The notes under the pieces are model-generated. The model was not told the origin of the DNA. It was given only the letters and a program-made list of their open reading frames with translations, and ran no database searches. Positions 17,682 to 27,209 of a stretch of DNA of 64,000 bases are shown in pieces. Source of the stretch: Porticoccaceae bacterium (GTDB lineage: Bacteria; Pseudomonadota; Gammaproteobacteria; Pseudomonadales; Porticoccaceae); contig CACETF010000001.1 of NCBI GenBank assembly GCA_902562425.1, forward strand, positions 124,001 to 188,000, given 5' to 3'. The position numbers and the translations under genes are program-made. How positions within the stretch are numbered: position 1 is the first letter of the stretch; each line of letters starts with the position of its first letter.

Positions 17682-18368
17682 TCAGTAATGTGGTATGGGA
17701 TTGTAGTAGTGGCGACCTTTTTTTACTTTACTAATTTGTTCAGCAAGATAAAGAAAATCAGATTTGTTCTCAGAAAAATTTACTTGATTGGTATTCACTA
17801 TCAGCAGTGGTGTTTCAGAATAATGATGAAAATATTGGGTGTAAGCATCATTGATCTCCGCTAAATATTCAAATTCGATTTCTTTTTCAATTACTCTCCC
17901 ACGCTTTTTTACTCTATCAAAAAGTGTTTTTGTCGATGCTTGCAAATAAACTACTAAATCCGGTTTGGGTAACTCTCTGATAACACTGCTAAAAACTTTC
18001 TGGTAAAGTCGATACTCATCATTATTTAAATTTACTCCAGCAAATAATGGATCCTTTTGAATAAAAAAATCGCTGATAAATATTTTTTTAAAAATGTCTA
18101 CTTGACGCATTTCTTGAAGTTGTTGAATTCGTTGGAAAAGAAAGTAGAGTTGCGTTGGTAATGCTGCACTCAACCTATCTTTGTAAAAGTTTTCTAGAAA
18201 CGGATTTACACTCGCATCTTCTAACAAAGTTTCAGCTCCAAAGTTTTGAGCTAGTTCTAGAGTTAATGTGGTTTTGCCGATACCTATGGGACCCTCGATT
18301 ACAATATAGTTGGGGATAGAACTCTTTGAAGAGTTAATTTGCTTTAACTGTTCGATATGGTTTTTCAA
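17682..18368 (-). CDS. Deoxynucleoside kinase
   Basis: The 228-residue P-loop kinase of the dCK/dGK family has Walker A GPIGIGKTT near residue 26-34, a FLENFYKD segment, ISDFFIQKDPLFA (ERS-like region) and a LID-type R-K-K-R-G-R stretch. It phosphorylates deoxynucleosides in salvage; whether dA, dG or dC is preferred cannot be told. Its start overlaps the folK stop by four bases (ATGA), so they are coupled. folK-kinase-panB order is known from other proteobacteria. Confidence 0.88.
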   Translation of the reverse strand: MKNHIEQLKQINSSKSSIPNYIVIEGPIGIGKTTLTLELAQNFGAETLLEDASVNPFLENFYKDRLSAALPTQLYFLFQRIQQLQEMRQVDIFKKIFISDFFIQKDPLFAGVNLNNDEYRLYQKVFSSVIRELPKPDLVVYLQASTKTLFDRVKKRGRVIEKEIEFEYLAEINDAYTQYFHHYSETPLLIVNTNQVNFSENKSDFLYLAEQISKVKKGRHYYNPIPHY

Positions 18369-18877
18369 AAAGATCTCCGAGCCTTCAAGTCATAACGTCG
18401 AATAAGTTTTACTTTACTCTTGTCTGGACATTTGTCCAATAGTTGGGAGATAGATTCATTGCGTAAAACAAAATTTTTTGTTAATAAATCGCTTAGTGGT
18501 TTTAGCACGAAGGCCCGTTTGTGCATTCTTGGATGAGGGAGTAGTAATTGTCTACATGTTGACGATAATTGGTCATACATTAATATATCTAGATCTATTG
18601 TCCTCGCAGCCCATTTCCTCTCCCGCTCCCGCCCCTGATTTTCCTCCACTTTTTGTAATACTTTGAGGAGTTTTTCAGAAGAGAGAAGTGTGGATATTTG
18701 TGCGACTGCATTACAGTATGAGGGTTGTACGCCGGGCCCGATGGCTGGACTACTGTAAAATGCGGACACCTTTTCAAGACTTATTAAATTATGGTTGTCA
18801 ATCGCACACAATGCCTTTTCGACTTGCGACACTGGCTTGCAGAGATTACTGCCTAGAGCAATATAAGCTGTTGACAT
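18365..18877 (-). CDS. folK: HPPK, 7,8-dihydropterin pyrophosphokinase
   Basis: FolK pyrophosphorylates 6-hydroxymethyl-dihydropterin in folate synthesis. It has YIALGSNLCKPVSQV at the start, FYSSPAIG, the signature W-A-A-R-T-I-D-L-D-I-L and LPHPRMHKRAFVL. The length of 170 residues is normal. Its start overlaps the pcnB stop by one base and the kinase gene overlaps its own end. This is the conserved pcnB-folK pair. Confidence 0.97.
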   Translation of the reverse strand: MSTAYIALGSNLCKPVSQVEKALCAIDNHNLISLEKVSAFYSSPAIGPGVQPSYCNAVAQISTLLSSEKLLKVLQKVEENQGRERERKWAARTIDLDILMYDQLSSTCRQLLLPHPRMHKRAFVLKPLSDLLTKNFVLRNESISQLLDKCPDKSKVKLIRRYDLKARRSF

Positions 18878-20220
18878 TAGGAATCATCCTTCAATTTTGG
18901 AGGAAAGTATTTCCGTCGCCTCGATTTATTGGATGATATTGCTTTTGGGGGCTTGTACTTTTTTAGGCGATTTTGTGGATGTTGTTCCTGATATTTTGTC
19001 CACCATATTCCTGCCCCACCTAGAGACTCACCGGATTCCTCGCGTAAAAGCAACAAATCATAAGCAGCTCTGAATCGTGGGTGACTCATCAAACGTGCTG
19101 CTCGTTCTTTCTTTTGAAGGGGGACTTGTAATTGCCAGATCTCTCTCATGGCAGTTGTGTAGCGCCGAGGAATCGCGATAATTTGTATTTGTTTGTAGAG
19201 CACTTCATCAGCTGCAAGCATTTTTACGATTGGGACAGTCTTGCCGTTTTGTATGTGTTTTAGAGATTCTTTTTGCACCGCGGGCCACAATAAGGCAGCG
19301 AAAGTAAATGCTGGCGTTACGGGTTTGCCAGAGTGAACTCTTTGATCTGTGTTTGTTAATAATTTTGAAACCAACCGTTTGGCGCGATCTCCTCCGATTT
19401 TGCTGTTTGCAAAGCAGGGCATTAAGTAAGACATAAAATTATATTTACTTAAGAGCTTATAGTTTGCAAAAGCATGACCACTTAAGAAAAGTTTTAAGCA
19501 TTCTTCGAACAGACGAGGGGCAGATATTTGTGGTAATGTGTTCCCGAGCCTGTACATGGGTTCAGCAGTTTTTGAATCTATTTTAAAGTTCAACTTTGTG
19601 GAAAATCTTACCACTCTGAGAAGTCGAACTGGATCCTCCTTAAATCGAACGGTTGGATCACCAATTATTCTTATGATATTTTTTTTTATATCGGTAAAAC
19701 TGTCAAGGAAATCGTGGATACTGTTATCAGTAGGATTATAATAAAGAGCATTAATTGATAGATCTCGACGGTTCGCGTCATCTTTGATACTCCCAAAAAC
19801 ATTGTCTCGGGTAAGCATTCCGGTTTTAGTTTGGTGACGCAACTTGTCAGATTGGTGGTGCTTTTGATTTGATCTAAACGTAGTCACTTCAATGATTTCT
19901 CTATGTAGTTGAACATGCACTATTTGAAATCGACGACCAATTATTTTAGCTCGATTAAATAAAAGTTTTATTTCTTTTGGATTTGCATTAGTGGCAATAT
20001 CAAAATCTTTTGGATTTAAACCGAGGAGAGCATCGCGGACGCACCCCCCTACGAGGAAGGCATCAAAACCTGATTTTTGTAATTTAGTGACAATTTCACA
20101 TGACCCTGAGCTCATATGCATTGGGGAAAGTGGGTGATTACCGTCAGAAATAATCACTCCCATGGCGTTTTTCTTTAAAAAACTTCTGGTTTTAGGTTTT
20201 TTAATGACGCTGTAAAGCAT
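18877..20220 (-). CDS. pcnB: Poly(A) polymerase I
   Basis: PcnB adds 3' A tails that mark RNA for decay. The nucleotidyltransferase core has LVGGCVRDALLG then DFDIATNA with the two metal-binding Asp. The DPVRLLRVVRF region is typical of the class II family, and the Lys/Arg-rich C-terminus ends SRRRKYFPPKLK. From ATG 20220 it is 447 residues; ATG 20163 (MGVIISDG) is a possible shorter start. Neither has a strong ribosome site. cbrAB, which lies between gluQ and pcnB in Pseudomonas, is absent. Confidence 0.95.
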   Translation of the reverse strand: MLYSVIKKPKTRSFLKKNAMGVIISDGNHPLSPMHMSSGSCEIVTKLQKSGFDAFLVGGCVRDALLGLNPKDFDIATNANPKEIKLLFNRAKIIGRRFQIVHVQLHREIIEVTTFRSNQKHHQSDKLRHQTKTGMLTRDNVFGSIKDDANRRDLSINALYYNPTDNSIHDFLDSFTDIKKNIIRIIGDPTVRFKEDPVRLLRVVRFSTKLNFKIDSKTAEPMYRLGNTLPQISAPRLFEECLKLFLSGHAFANYKLLSKYNFMSYLMPCFANSKIGGDRAKRLVSKLLTNTDQRVHSGKPVTPAFTFAALLWPAVQKESLKHIQNGKTVPIVKMLAADEVLYKQIQIIAIPRRYTTAMREIWQLQVPLQKKERAARLMSHPRFRAAYDLLLLREESGESLGGAGIWWTKYQEQHPQNRLKKYKPPKAISSNKSRRRKYFPPKLKDDS

Positions 20221-20553
20221 AATTACGTTTAACTTTTAAAGGTAATAAGGATGTGGAGAACGCCAGGAGGCATTTTGTGCTTCACTCAGCCAATAACTAA
20301 TGAGGGGCTAAAAAATAGCCCCTCCTAAAGGCCGAGGACTAGTATTTTAGTCTGAGACCACTCTTTAGTAATAAAAGTTTTTTATAATTATTTATTGTTA
20401 TTTTAGCGTTTATTTTTACGAGAAAAATATCCACACCTGAGACTGTAACAGAAAATCAACCGATTACAATAACTATATTTCTAGTTCGACAGGATTTGAG
20501 AAGTGAATTTATATTTTTAAAGTATTGGACCATATTAAACTTCAATTAGTCTT
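20221..20553. other. Intergenic gap gluQ-pcnB with perfect hairpin
   Basis: This 333-base AT-rich gap has no gene. GAGGGGCTA (20302-20310) and TAGCCCCTC (20316-20324) make a perfect 9-bp GC-rich stem with a loop of five A. On the minus strand it lies after gluQ and before pcnB without a clear T tract, so it may be a terminator or a leader element of pcnB. No small RNA is recognised. Confidence 0.5.
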
Positions 20554-21486
20554 TTAGTCTTTGCCACTCCCACCGCAGAGATTATTTGGAGTACTAATGT
20601 CAGTTATAACACATTGGTTTTGCTTAGGCACGAATGAGATATCCCATTTCCATACTGCCCAAGAAAGTATCTGATCTAAAGGAGCACCGAAAAGATAGCT
20701 AGGTGGTTTTTGATTGAGTATATTGAGTGCATGCCATATTGTTTTATTGGCGTCTTTATTTCGCACGGCAGGTGCATTTCTTTGCTTGCTGAGTTTTTGA
20801 TTATCAAGATTAACTACGAGGGGTAGATGCGCATATCGAAGGGTTCGGTAATTCAAACATTTTTGTAGGTATCTCTGCCTTGGCGTAACTGGAAGAAGGT
20901 CATTGCCTCGAACAACATGGGTAATTTGTTGCTTCTCGTCGTCAACAACTGAAGCTAGCTGGTATGAAAAAAAACCGTCTCGTCTCTTCAAAATAAAATC
21001 CCCTACACACCTATAGACATCTTGATAATAATCGCCGAAGACTTCATCGTTTATCAAAATTTTTGTTTCCTCGTTTTTGGCAACAAGTAAACGAGTGGAG
21101 ACATCCTCCTGAAACTTTATCTTATTCCTGCATTGTCCATCATATACTCCACCTAATTCTTTAACTCTTTTACGATTACAGTCACAGTCATATGCGAGGT
21201 TGTTTTGTTTTAAGTCCTCTATAATATCTCGATAGAGCAGCAGACGATTACTTTGATATAAGATTTCACCATCCCAATGTAAACCATGAATATCAAGCTG
21301 TTCTTGTATCGTTGACGTGTGTCTGACGTTTTCGCGAGGTGGGTCTAAATCTTCTATTCGTAATAACCAAGTGCCATTACATTTTTTTGCGTCGAGATAA
21401 CTAGCTAGTGCACAAACTAAAGAGCCGAAATGTAATGGTCCAGTAGGAGATGGGGCAAAACGTCCGATGTATTGTGGGAGCGACAT
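20554..21486 (-). CDS. gluQ: Glutamyl-Q tRNA(Asp) synthetase
   Basis: GluQ is a GluRS-like paralog lacking the anticodon domain; it attaches Glu to queuosine in tRNA-Asp. The HIGH-like element is PTGPLHFGS, the KMSKS-like element KLSKQRNA, and a zinc site is C-D-C near residue 102 with Cys further on (DGQCRNK). At 310 residues it ends soon after the catalytic core. It lies 18 bases downstream of dksA on the same strand, the conserved dksA-gluQ pair. Confidence 0.96.
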   Translation of the reverse strand: MSLPQYIGRFAPSPTGPLHFGSLVCALASYLDAKKCNGTWLLRIEDLDPPRENVRHTSTIQEQLDIHGLHWDGEILYQSNRLLLYRDIIEDLKQNNLAYDCDCNRKRVKELGGVYDGQCRNKIKFQEDVSTRLLVAKNEETKILINDEVFGDYYQDVYRCVGDFILKRRDGFFSYQLASVVDDEKQQITHVVRGNDLLPVTPRQRYLQKCLNYRTLRYAHLPLVVNLDNQKLSKQRNAPAVRNKDANKTIWHALNILNQKPPSYLFGAPLDQILSWAVWKWDISFVPKQNQCVITDISTPNNLCGGSGKD

Positions 21487-21504
21487 TCGGCAGGGTCTGA
21501 CAAA

Positions 21505-22002
21505 TTAACCACCAGTAATTTGTTTTTCTTTAATCTCATCAAGTGTCTTACAGTCGACGCATAAGTTTGCCGTTGGTCTAGCTTCTAGTCGCCTTACACC
21601 GATATCGACTCCGCATTGGTCACAAAAACCATAATCGTTGTCGTCCACTCTGACTAGAGTTTTATCAATTTTTTTAATTAGCTTTCGCTCGCGATCCCGC
21701 GTTCGCAGCTCTATACTAAACTCCTCTTCTTGAGAAGCGCGATCTGCTGGGTCTGGGAAATTTGCAGCTTCATCTTGCATGTGGTTGACCGTTCGATCTA
21801 CCTCCTCCATAAGTTCTTGACGCCACGCCTTTAGTATAGAGCGAAAGTGATTTCGTTGAGATTCACTCATGTATTCTTCACCGATTTTTTCCTCGTATCG
21901 GGGTAATCCATGAATTGTTAAGACTGTAGTCTTTTTACTATTTGTATTGACCGCATTGTTTGGTGTGGTCTCTGACTCATTCGACTGCCCTGATAGTGCC
22001 AT
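21505..22002 (-). CDS. dksA: RNA polymerase-binding regulator DksA
   Basis: DksA binds the RNA polymerase secondary channel and with ppGpp tunes rRNA and amino-acid promoters. The coiled coil (about 50-120) has the tip D-P-A-D-R-A-S. The four-Cys zinc finger is complete (CDQCGVD and CVDCKTLDE). The N-terminus of about 40 residues is variable. The length of 165 residues is slightly long. It is divergent from sfsA with a 180-base gap. Confidence 0.97.
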   Translation of the reverse strand: MALSGQSNESETTPNNAVNTNSKKTTVLTIHGLPRYEEKIGEEYMSESQRNHFRSILKAWRQELMEEVDRTVNHMQDEAANFPDPADRASQEEEFSIELRTRDRERKLIKKIDKTLVRVDDNDYGFCDQCGVDIGVRRLEARPTANLCVDCKTLDEIKEKQITGG

Positions 22003-22182
22003 TGCTTAACCCATCCTTGTGTGTTGTCACTCAAATCTACCGCCAGCGTTATAGATCGCTTAGCCACAATTTTCAAGAAGAATTTTTAAAACATAGAAAT
22101 TTTCTATGTCTTCCTTTATCTTTCCATAATTCAAACCTGTTTCTTCTCATGCCAGCTTAATTGAGAACAACTTTTCTATACA

Positions 22183-22920
22183 ATGCTCGGCACCAAAAAT
22201 GGAGATTTCAAAGTTTTGCGATACAAGACTCCATTACAACAGGGTGTGTTTCTACGACGATATAAGCGTTTTTTTGCTGAGGTCGAGACCCCAGACAAAG
22301 ATGTTTTGACTCTGCACTGTCCAAACACGGGTGCAATGAGAAATTGTATGGTCGAAGGATCGGATTGTTGGTACTCTTTATCAGATAATCCGCGCCGCAA
22401 ACTTTCGGGAACACTTGAGCAGGTCACCACTTCTTCAGGAAATTTGGCTGGAATAAACTCGGCACTGGCAAACACAATAGTTTTTGAAGCATTGCAAGAT
22501 GACCGGATTGGACGGTTAACAAATTATAGAACGATTGCGCGGGAGGTAAAATTTGGTGTAGAAAATAGTAAAGTCGATTTTTTGTTAAAAGGGGAAAACC
22601 AAAATTGTTTTGTTGAGGTAAAAAGTGTTTCGTTTGATATGGGTAATCACTTTGCCCTTTTCCCTGATACCCGGACTTCAAGGGGAAGAAAGCATTTAAG
22701 GGAGCTCGCACATGTCGCTGCCTTGGGACACCGAGCGGTACTCTTTTTTTGTGTACAAATAAGTTCTGTGACTTCTATGGGCTTTGCGAAACAAATAGAT
22801 CCCGATTATGTGACGGCTTTGAAGGCTGCGATGAAAGACGGCGTTGAAATTTTAGCTATGAGATGTAATTTGACGAAATATGGCATTACTTTGACACGGG
22901 CAGTCGATCTATTAATCTAA
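22183..22920 (+). CDS. sfsA: Sugar fermentation stimulation protein SfsA
   Basis: The protein is 245 residues. It has an N-terminal OB-like part (FLRRYKRFFAEVE, HCPNTGAM) and a nuclease-like C-terminal part with VDFLL, FVEVKSVS and FPDTRTSRGRKHL. The D-ExK pattern is that of restriction-type nucleases. E. coli SfsA was named for a maltose phenotype and its biochemical role remains unclear. It is divergent from dksA, as in many relatives. Confidence 0.95.
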   Translation: MLGTKNGDFKVLRYKTPLQQGVFLRRYKRFFAEVETPDKDVLTLHCPNTGAMRNCMVEGSDCWYSLSDNPRRKLSGTLEQVTTSSGNLAGINSALANTIVFEALQDDRIGRLTNYRTIAREVKFGVENSKVDFLLKGENQNCFVEVKSVSFDMGNHFALFPDTRTSRGRKHLRELAHVAALGHRAVLFFCVQISSVTSMGFAKQIDPDYVTALKAAMKDGVEILAMRCNLTKYGITLTRAVDLLI

Positions 22921-23018
22921 AAGCATGTACGTGGTTAATATTAACGGTTTGGCATGAAGAAACAGACCATATCATATACGCTGGAACTTTTGGTTGGTCA
23001 AACTTTGGAAAATTGATA

Positions 23019-23753
23019 ATGATTGAATTTGAAAAATACCATGAGAATCTGGACATAGATGATAATGATATTGTAACGGGCTTGACGGATCGACATGTTG
23101 TCGAGTGGACGGCTAATGAGCCGTCGGATGTGTGTAAAAATATTTTCATTCATCATCAATTAGTCAACCCCTTAAATGAGTTGAAATCGGAAGCGGCGAA
23201 TTATGGATTTAATTTGTGTGTTTGCAGTGGTTACAGATCATTTGCCCAGCAGGCCTCAATATGGGATGGAAAGCTATCGGGTCAAAGAGATGTTTTGGGT
23301 AGTAACGGTAAAGTTTTGAGTCTTGAAGGGCTGTCTGATCTTCAGAAAATTGAAGCAATATTAAGGTGGTCTGCTCTCCCGGGAGCATCTCGACATCATT
23401 GGGGCTCGGACATTGATGTTTTTGATGGTGCTGCTATGCCAAATAACTACCAATTAAGATTGGTTCCCGAAGAAACAATTGAAGGTGGCATGTTTGCACC
23501 CATGCATACTTGGTTGGATAAAAAATTGGATTCTAATAATGGATTCTTCAGACCGTATAACATTGACAATGGGGGATTAGCGCCGGAAAGATGGCATCTA
23601 AGCTATGCTCCGATAGCAAGGAATTTTGCTAACTTGTTGACGCCAGAACTAATAAAAAATTGCTTGATGACTCATAAGATTAGCCTTCACGCTACTGTTA
23701 TTGAAAATTTACATGAGATTTATCGACGCTACATCTCTGATGATATTAGGTAA
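23019..23753 (+). CDS. M15 family D-Ala-D-Ala carboxypeptidase-like protein
   Basis: From ATG 23019 the protein is 244 residues. The zinc ligands are seen in SRHHWGSDIDVFD (HxxxxxxD) and PERWHLSY (the catalytic Glu and third ligand His), with the substrate element CSGYRSF upstream: a VanY/M15B pattern. No signal peptide is evident, so export is uncertain; it may act on cytosolic cell-wall fragments. The end overlaps the longest possible cysE frame, and with the preferred cysE start the two are 16 bases apart. Confidence 0.87.
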   Translation: MIEFEKYHENLDIDDNDIVTGLTDRHVVEWTANEPSDVCKNIFIHHQLVNPLNELKSEAANYGFNLCVCSGYRSFAQQASIWDGKLSGQRDVLGSNGKVLSLEGLSDLQKIEAILRWSALPGASRHHWGSDIDVFDGAAMPNNYQLRLVPEETIEGGMFAPMHTWLDKKLDSNNGFFRPYNIDNGGLAPERWHLSYAPIARNFANLLTPELIKNCLMTHKISLHATVIENLHEIYRRYISDDIR

Positions 23754-23769
23754 TTTTGGGAGATTAGAT

Positions 23770-24561
23770 TTGATTGATGCCAAAGACTTATGGAAGACAA
23801 TGTTAAAAGAAGCAAGGATGATGCAAACGCTAGAACCCTCACTACGGGACTTTCTGGAAGTGCGAATACTCAAGAACCCTAATTTTGCTGATGCTTTAGC
23901 TAAAAATCTAAGTTCACATTTTTTTAAAATAGCTGAGTATAACATTAATCTTGAAAATATATTTTCAGACTCTTTAGATTTCGATTATGAGATTGTGCAA
24001 TGCGCATGTCGGGACTTGCAAGCATATGTAGATCGCGACCCAGCATGTGATCATTACGTGACTCCACTTCTCTTCTACAAGGGATTTCACGCTCTACAAT
24101 TACACCGAATTTGTCATAGCTTGTGGATTCGCGATCAACGTTACTTAGCTAGGTATCTACAAAGTAAAATGTCGGAATATTATGGGGTGGATATCCATCC
24201 CGGAGCAATTATTGGTGGTGGTGTTATGCTTGATCATGCAACTTCTCTCGTAATCGGAGAGACTGCGGTTGTTGGTGATGATGTGTCAATTCTTCACTCA
24301 GTAACACTGGGAGGAAGTGGGTTGCAATCGGGTGATCGACATCCAAAAATTGCTAATGGTGTTCTTATTGCAGCGGGTGCAAAAGTGTTGGGCGACATTG
24401 CCGTAGGAGAGGGGGTAAAAATCGGCGCGGGAAGCTTAGTACTAGAATCAGTCCCAGCTTATGTGACCGTTGCTGGGGTGCCAGCTAAGATAATTGGAAG
24501 TTCTACCGCCGGAATGCCCGCTTTAAACATGGATCAGCAAATAAATGATGAAGGGAATTGA
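23770..24561 (+). CDS. cysE: Serine O-acetyltransferase, first copy
   Basis: CysE makes O-acetylserine for cysteine synthesis. The left-handed beta-helix has VMLDHATSLVIGETAVV (catalytic Asp-His), DRHPKI and GAGSLVLESVPAYVTVAG. The substrate segment RDPACDHYVTPLLFYKGF is canonical, including the Asp matching E. coli D92. TTG 23770 with GGGAGA at 23758-23763 (6-base spacing) aligns best with the E. coli N-terminus; ATG 23740 is an alternative. The C-terminus ends in Asn, not the Ile that docks into CysK. A second copy lies at 28806-29597. Confidence 0.93.
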   Translation: MIDAKDLWKTMLKEARMMQTLEPSLRDFLEVRILKNPNFADALAKNLSSHFFKIAEYNINLENIFSDSLDFDYEIVQCACRDLQAYVDRDPACDHYVTPLLFYKGFHALQLHRICHSLWIRDQRYLARYLQSKMSEYYGVDIHPGAIIGGGVMLDHATSLVIGETAVVGDDVSILHSVTLGGSGLQSGDRHPKIANGVLIAAGAKVLGDIAVGEGVKIGAGSLVLESVPAYVTVAGVPAKIIGSSTAGMPALNMDQQINDEGN

Positions 24562-24587
24562 CAATTTGGAATTAATTTACCGATCAT

Positions 24588-25820
24588 CTATGTGTCAACC
24601 TGAGTGCTTTTTACTAGTTCATAAAAGCACACATCCGCTAAATACTGAATTTGTTTATCCATAAGATCCTGACGATTAGGAGAAAAAGCCTTTAAAATAA
24701 AAAAATTGTCATCGCTTTGAGATAGCACAGCGATAGTTGATAACTCGTCGCAGGAAAAACCGTCAGTAAAAATCGAGATTTCTCCTGGCTCCAGTTTATG
24801 AGACAGTTGAGTGCAAAACTTCTTGAGATCATTTACTTGCTCCTGATATTGGAAGATGGGTGTCGTGACGGTTGTATCACCGCAAGCAGTAAAGCCAACT
24901 TTTAGCTCAATGCCCATTAGGCTCGCAAGGTTGCTGAGGAGTTTTTTCATGGCATACATGCACATCATGTTTGCCAAAAGGTGCTTTTTAGAGCACTCAT
25001 TGGCTTGTATTTCGAAGTAAAGCACGCCCTCCTCGCCCTCTAAACGCCTTGCCCCATATAACTCCGTTGTGCGCGTTATACAGAGGTCTAATTTCTCAAA
25101 AAGTATCTCTTGATTTTCCCTGTTAAGTTGGTTTGCAATACATTTTCGATTAAAGAGTGTAACTCTTACAATGGAACAATATCTGATTCTTTTTCCGTGA
25201 CCGTCAAGATCATCGGATGGCGTTATCAAAGTTTCAATTTGTTGCTCGAGAATTCTAAATTCATCTCCATGCAATGCTCTTTTATTTGGTAAATGGTTGC
25301 TTAAATGGGTTATTCGACTGGATATTTTTTTTGTGAATTTAAAGCAGGTGATTGCCATTATGATGGTAAATATTGTCCAAAATGATAAGCATGCGATTAT
25401 TACCCAGCGATAAGGTAATAAGGCGCGCTCTTTATCCAAAAATAATTCAATGAATCCTGACGGATTTATCTTTGATTTAACGGGCACTCTTAAAATTTGC
25501 AACTGAGATGGGATGTGACCGCCACGTTGGCTTTGGACTCTCATGTCATTTGTACGATTATATAAACTTGCACTGTAGATTAGGGGATCCTTTGTGATTT
25601 GATTAAGTGAAACCTGTATACTGATATTATCGTTATTATCCATTGCAGTGGAGAGTCGTTCTATCAGATTTTTGAGTAGTAAATTTCCTTTTGACGTGAG
25701 TATTTCATTTGCGTGTTGATGGGAAAGGTGCGATACGAAACTTAAGTTGGTTAATCCGAAAATAAGATATGTCAATACCACGAAGGCGGTAGTTTTCCTC
25801 GTCAAAGTATTGAGGCGCAT
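24588..25820 (-). CDS. AhpA/YtjB family membrane protein
   Basis: The 410-residue protein has an N-terminal membrane segment (about 12-30), an extracytoplasmic region of about 100 residues, a second membrane segment (about 133-160, ending at FKFTKKIS) and a cytosolic C-terminal region. YtjB/Smp of E. coli has the same layout and is also divergent from serB, which is the main basis for this call. Function is not established; a sensor-like topology without kinase or GGDEF residues is seen. Confidence 0.75.
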   Translation of the reverse strand: MRLNTLTRKTTAFVVLTYLIFGLTNLSFVSHLSHQHANEILTSKGNLLLKNLIERLSTAMDNNDNISIQVSLNQITKDPLIYSASLYNRTNDMRVQSQRGGHIPSQLQILRVPVKSKINPSGFIELFLDKERALLPYRWVIIACLSFWTIFTIIMAITCFKFTKKISSRITHLSNHLPNKRALHGDEFRILEQQIETLITPSDDLDGHGKRIRYCSIVRVTLFNRKCIANQLNRENQEILFEKLDLCITRTTELYGARRLEGEEGVLYFEIQANECSKKHLLANMMCMYAMKKLLSNLASLMGIELKVGFTACGDTTVTTPIFQYQEQVNDLKKFCTQLSHKLEPGEISIFTDGFSCDELSTIAVLSQSDDNFFILKAFSPNRQDLMDKQIQYLADVCFYELVKSTQVDT

Positions 25821-25917
25821 TTGTTATTTTTATCCGGAATAAAATCTCAACCGTTATTCTATCCTATTATTCACGCGTTTATATAATACTCTTACAAATT
25901 TTAGGGACTAGATTTAA

Positions 25918-27141
25918 GTGAAAAAAATACTATTACTCAATGTCTTTGGTGTAGATAAACCAGGAATCACTAGTGAGGTCATGACCGTGCTTGCAAGATT
26001 TAATGCAGACATTTTAGATATTGGACAAGCAGTTATCCATGACCAATTGAATCTGGGTGTTCTCGCCGCTCTAGTTGATGGGCCGACTGAATCGATGGTT
26101 GTCTCAAAAATTTCGGAAAGAATGGTTCTATTAGATATGCGGGTAAAGTGTTTTTCGATTTCGCCTGAACGGTATTCAAATTGGGTTGATCAGCAAGGCA
26201 AGCCGAGACATGTTGTTACGTTATTGGCTCGAAAATTAGAAAGTCAGCATTTGGCAGCCATTACTCAAGTAATGGCTGAAGTTAGTTTGAATATCGATAA
26301 GATTACGCGGCTGTCTGGTAGGGTTCCCTTAGAAAAAGATGAATTTTTGAGGAGCACTTGTATTGAATTTTCGGCGCGGGGTACGCCGAATAATTTGGAT
26401 CACTTTCGTCGTTCATTACTTGAACTTGCAGGGGCATATAATATTGATCTAGCTTACCAAGAAGATAATATTTACCGACGTAATAGACAGTTGATTGTTT
26501 TCGACATGGATTCGACCCTTATAGATGCAGAAGTCATTGACGAGTTGGCAAAGGAAATGGGCGTAGGCCGCGAGGTAGCATTAATTACGGCCGCAGCGAT
26601 GCGAGGAGATATCGATTTTGATGAAAGTTTTCGCCAGCGTTTGGCGCTCATTAAAGGGTTAGATTTTAAAGCCTTAAACTCTGTTGCGAAGCGTTTAAGC
26701 CTGAATGAGGGAGCTGAATATTTAGTGAGGCGATTGAGTCAACTTGGATATAAAACTGCAATAGTATCTGGCGGCTTTGATTACTTCGCACGTTATTTAC
26801 AGTCGATTTTAGGCGTGGATTATGTTTTTGCTAATGAATTAGAGATAGAAAAAGGGTTGGTTACTGGGAGGATAAAAGGTCCAATTATTGATGGTCATCG
26901 AAAGGCCGAATTGCTGCGAGAATTAGCCAATAAAGAGGGACTGCGATTAGAGCAAGTAATTGCTGTTGGAGACGGCGCTAATGATCTGCCAATGCTGGCT
27001 ATCGCTGGTTTGGGCATTGCATTTCGAGCGAAGCCGGTTGTTAAAGCGACAGCGAGACAGTCCATCTCAAATCTTGGCTTGGATGGAATTCTATACCTTC
27101 TCGGATATAGTGACCGCGAGATCAAGTGTTTAGATGATTGA
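25918..27141 (+). CDS. serB: Phosphoserine phosphatase
   Basis: SerB performs the last step of serine synthesis. It has an N-terminal ACT-type regulatory region (about 1-180, a double ACT as in Pseudomonas) followed by a HAD domain. The nucleophile Asp is in FDMDSTLIDAEVIDELA, motif II is SGGFDYFA and motif IV is GDGANDLPML. The length of 407 residues equals the long SerB type. GTG start at 25918. Its product feeds the two serine acetyltransferases encoded either side. Confidence 0.97.
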   Translation: MKKILLLNVFGVDKPGITSEVMTVLARFNADILDIGQAVIHDQLNLGVLAALVDGPTESMVVSKISERMVLLDMRVKCFSISPERYSNWVDQQGKPRHVVTLLARKLESQHLAAITQVMAEVSLNIDKITRLSGRVPLEKDEFLRSTCIEFSARGTPNNLDHFRRSLLELAGAYNIDLAYQEDNIYRRNRQLIVFDMDSTLIDAEVIDELAKEMGVGREVALITAAAMRGDIDFDESFRQRLALIKGLDFKALNSVAKRLSLNEGAEYLVRRLSQLGYKTAIVSGGFDYFARYLQSILGVDYVFANELEIEKGLVTGRIKGPIIDGHRKAELLRELANKEGLRLEQVIAVGDGANDLPMLAIAGLGIAFRAKPVVKATARQSISNLGLDGILYLLGYSDREIKCLDD

Positions 27142-27209
27142 GCAAAATCTAGCTTTCAATGTGCTTATATCACATACTGCATATCAAACATCAGCGGAGA
27201 CTTTAAACT

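Noticed and set aside
17679-17864. Plus-strand frame opposite the deoxynucleoside kinase
   Set aside because: Antisense to a well-supported gene, no ribosome site or homology.
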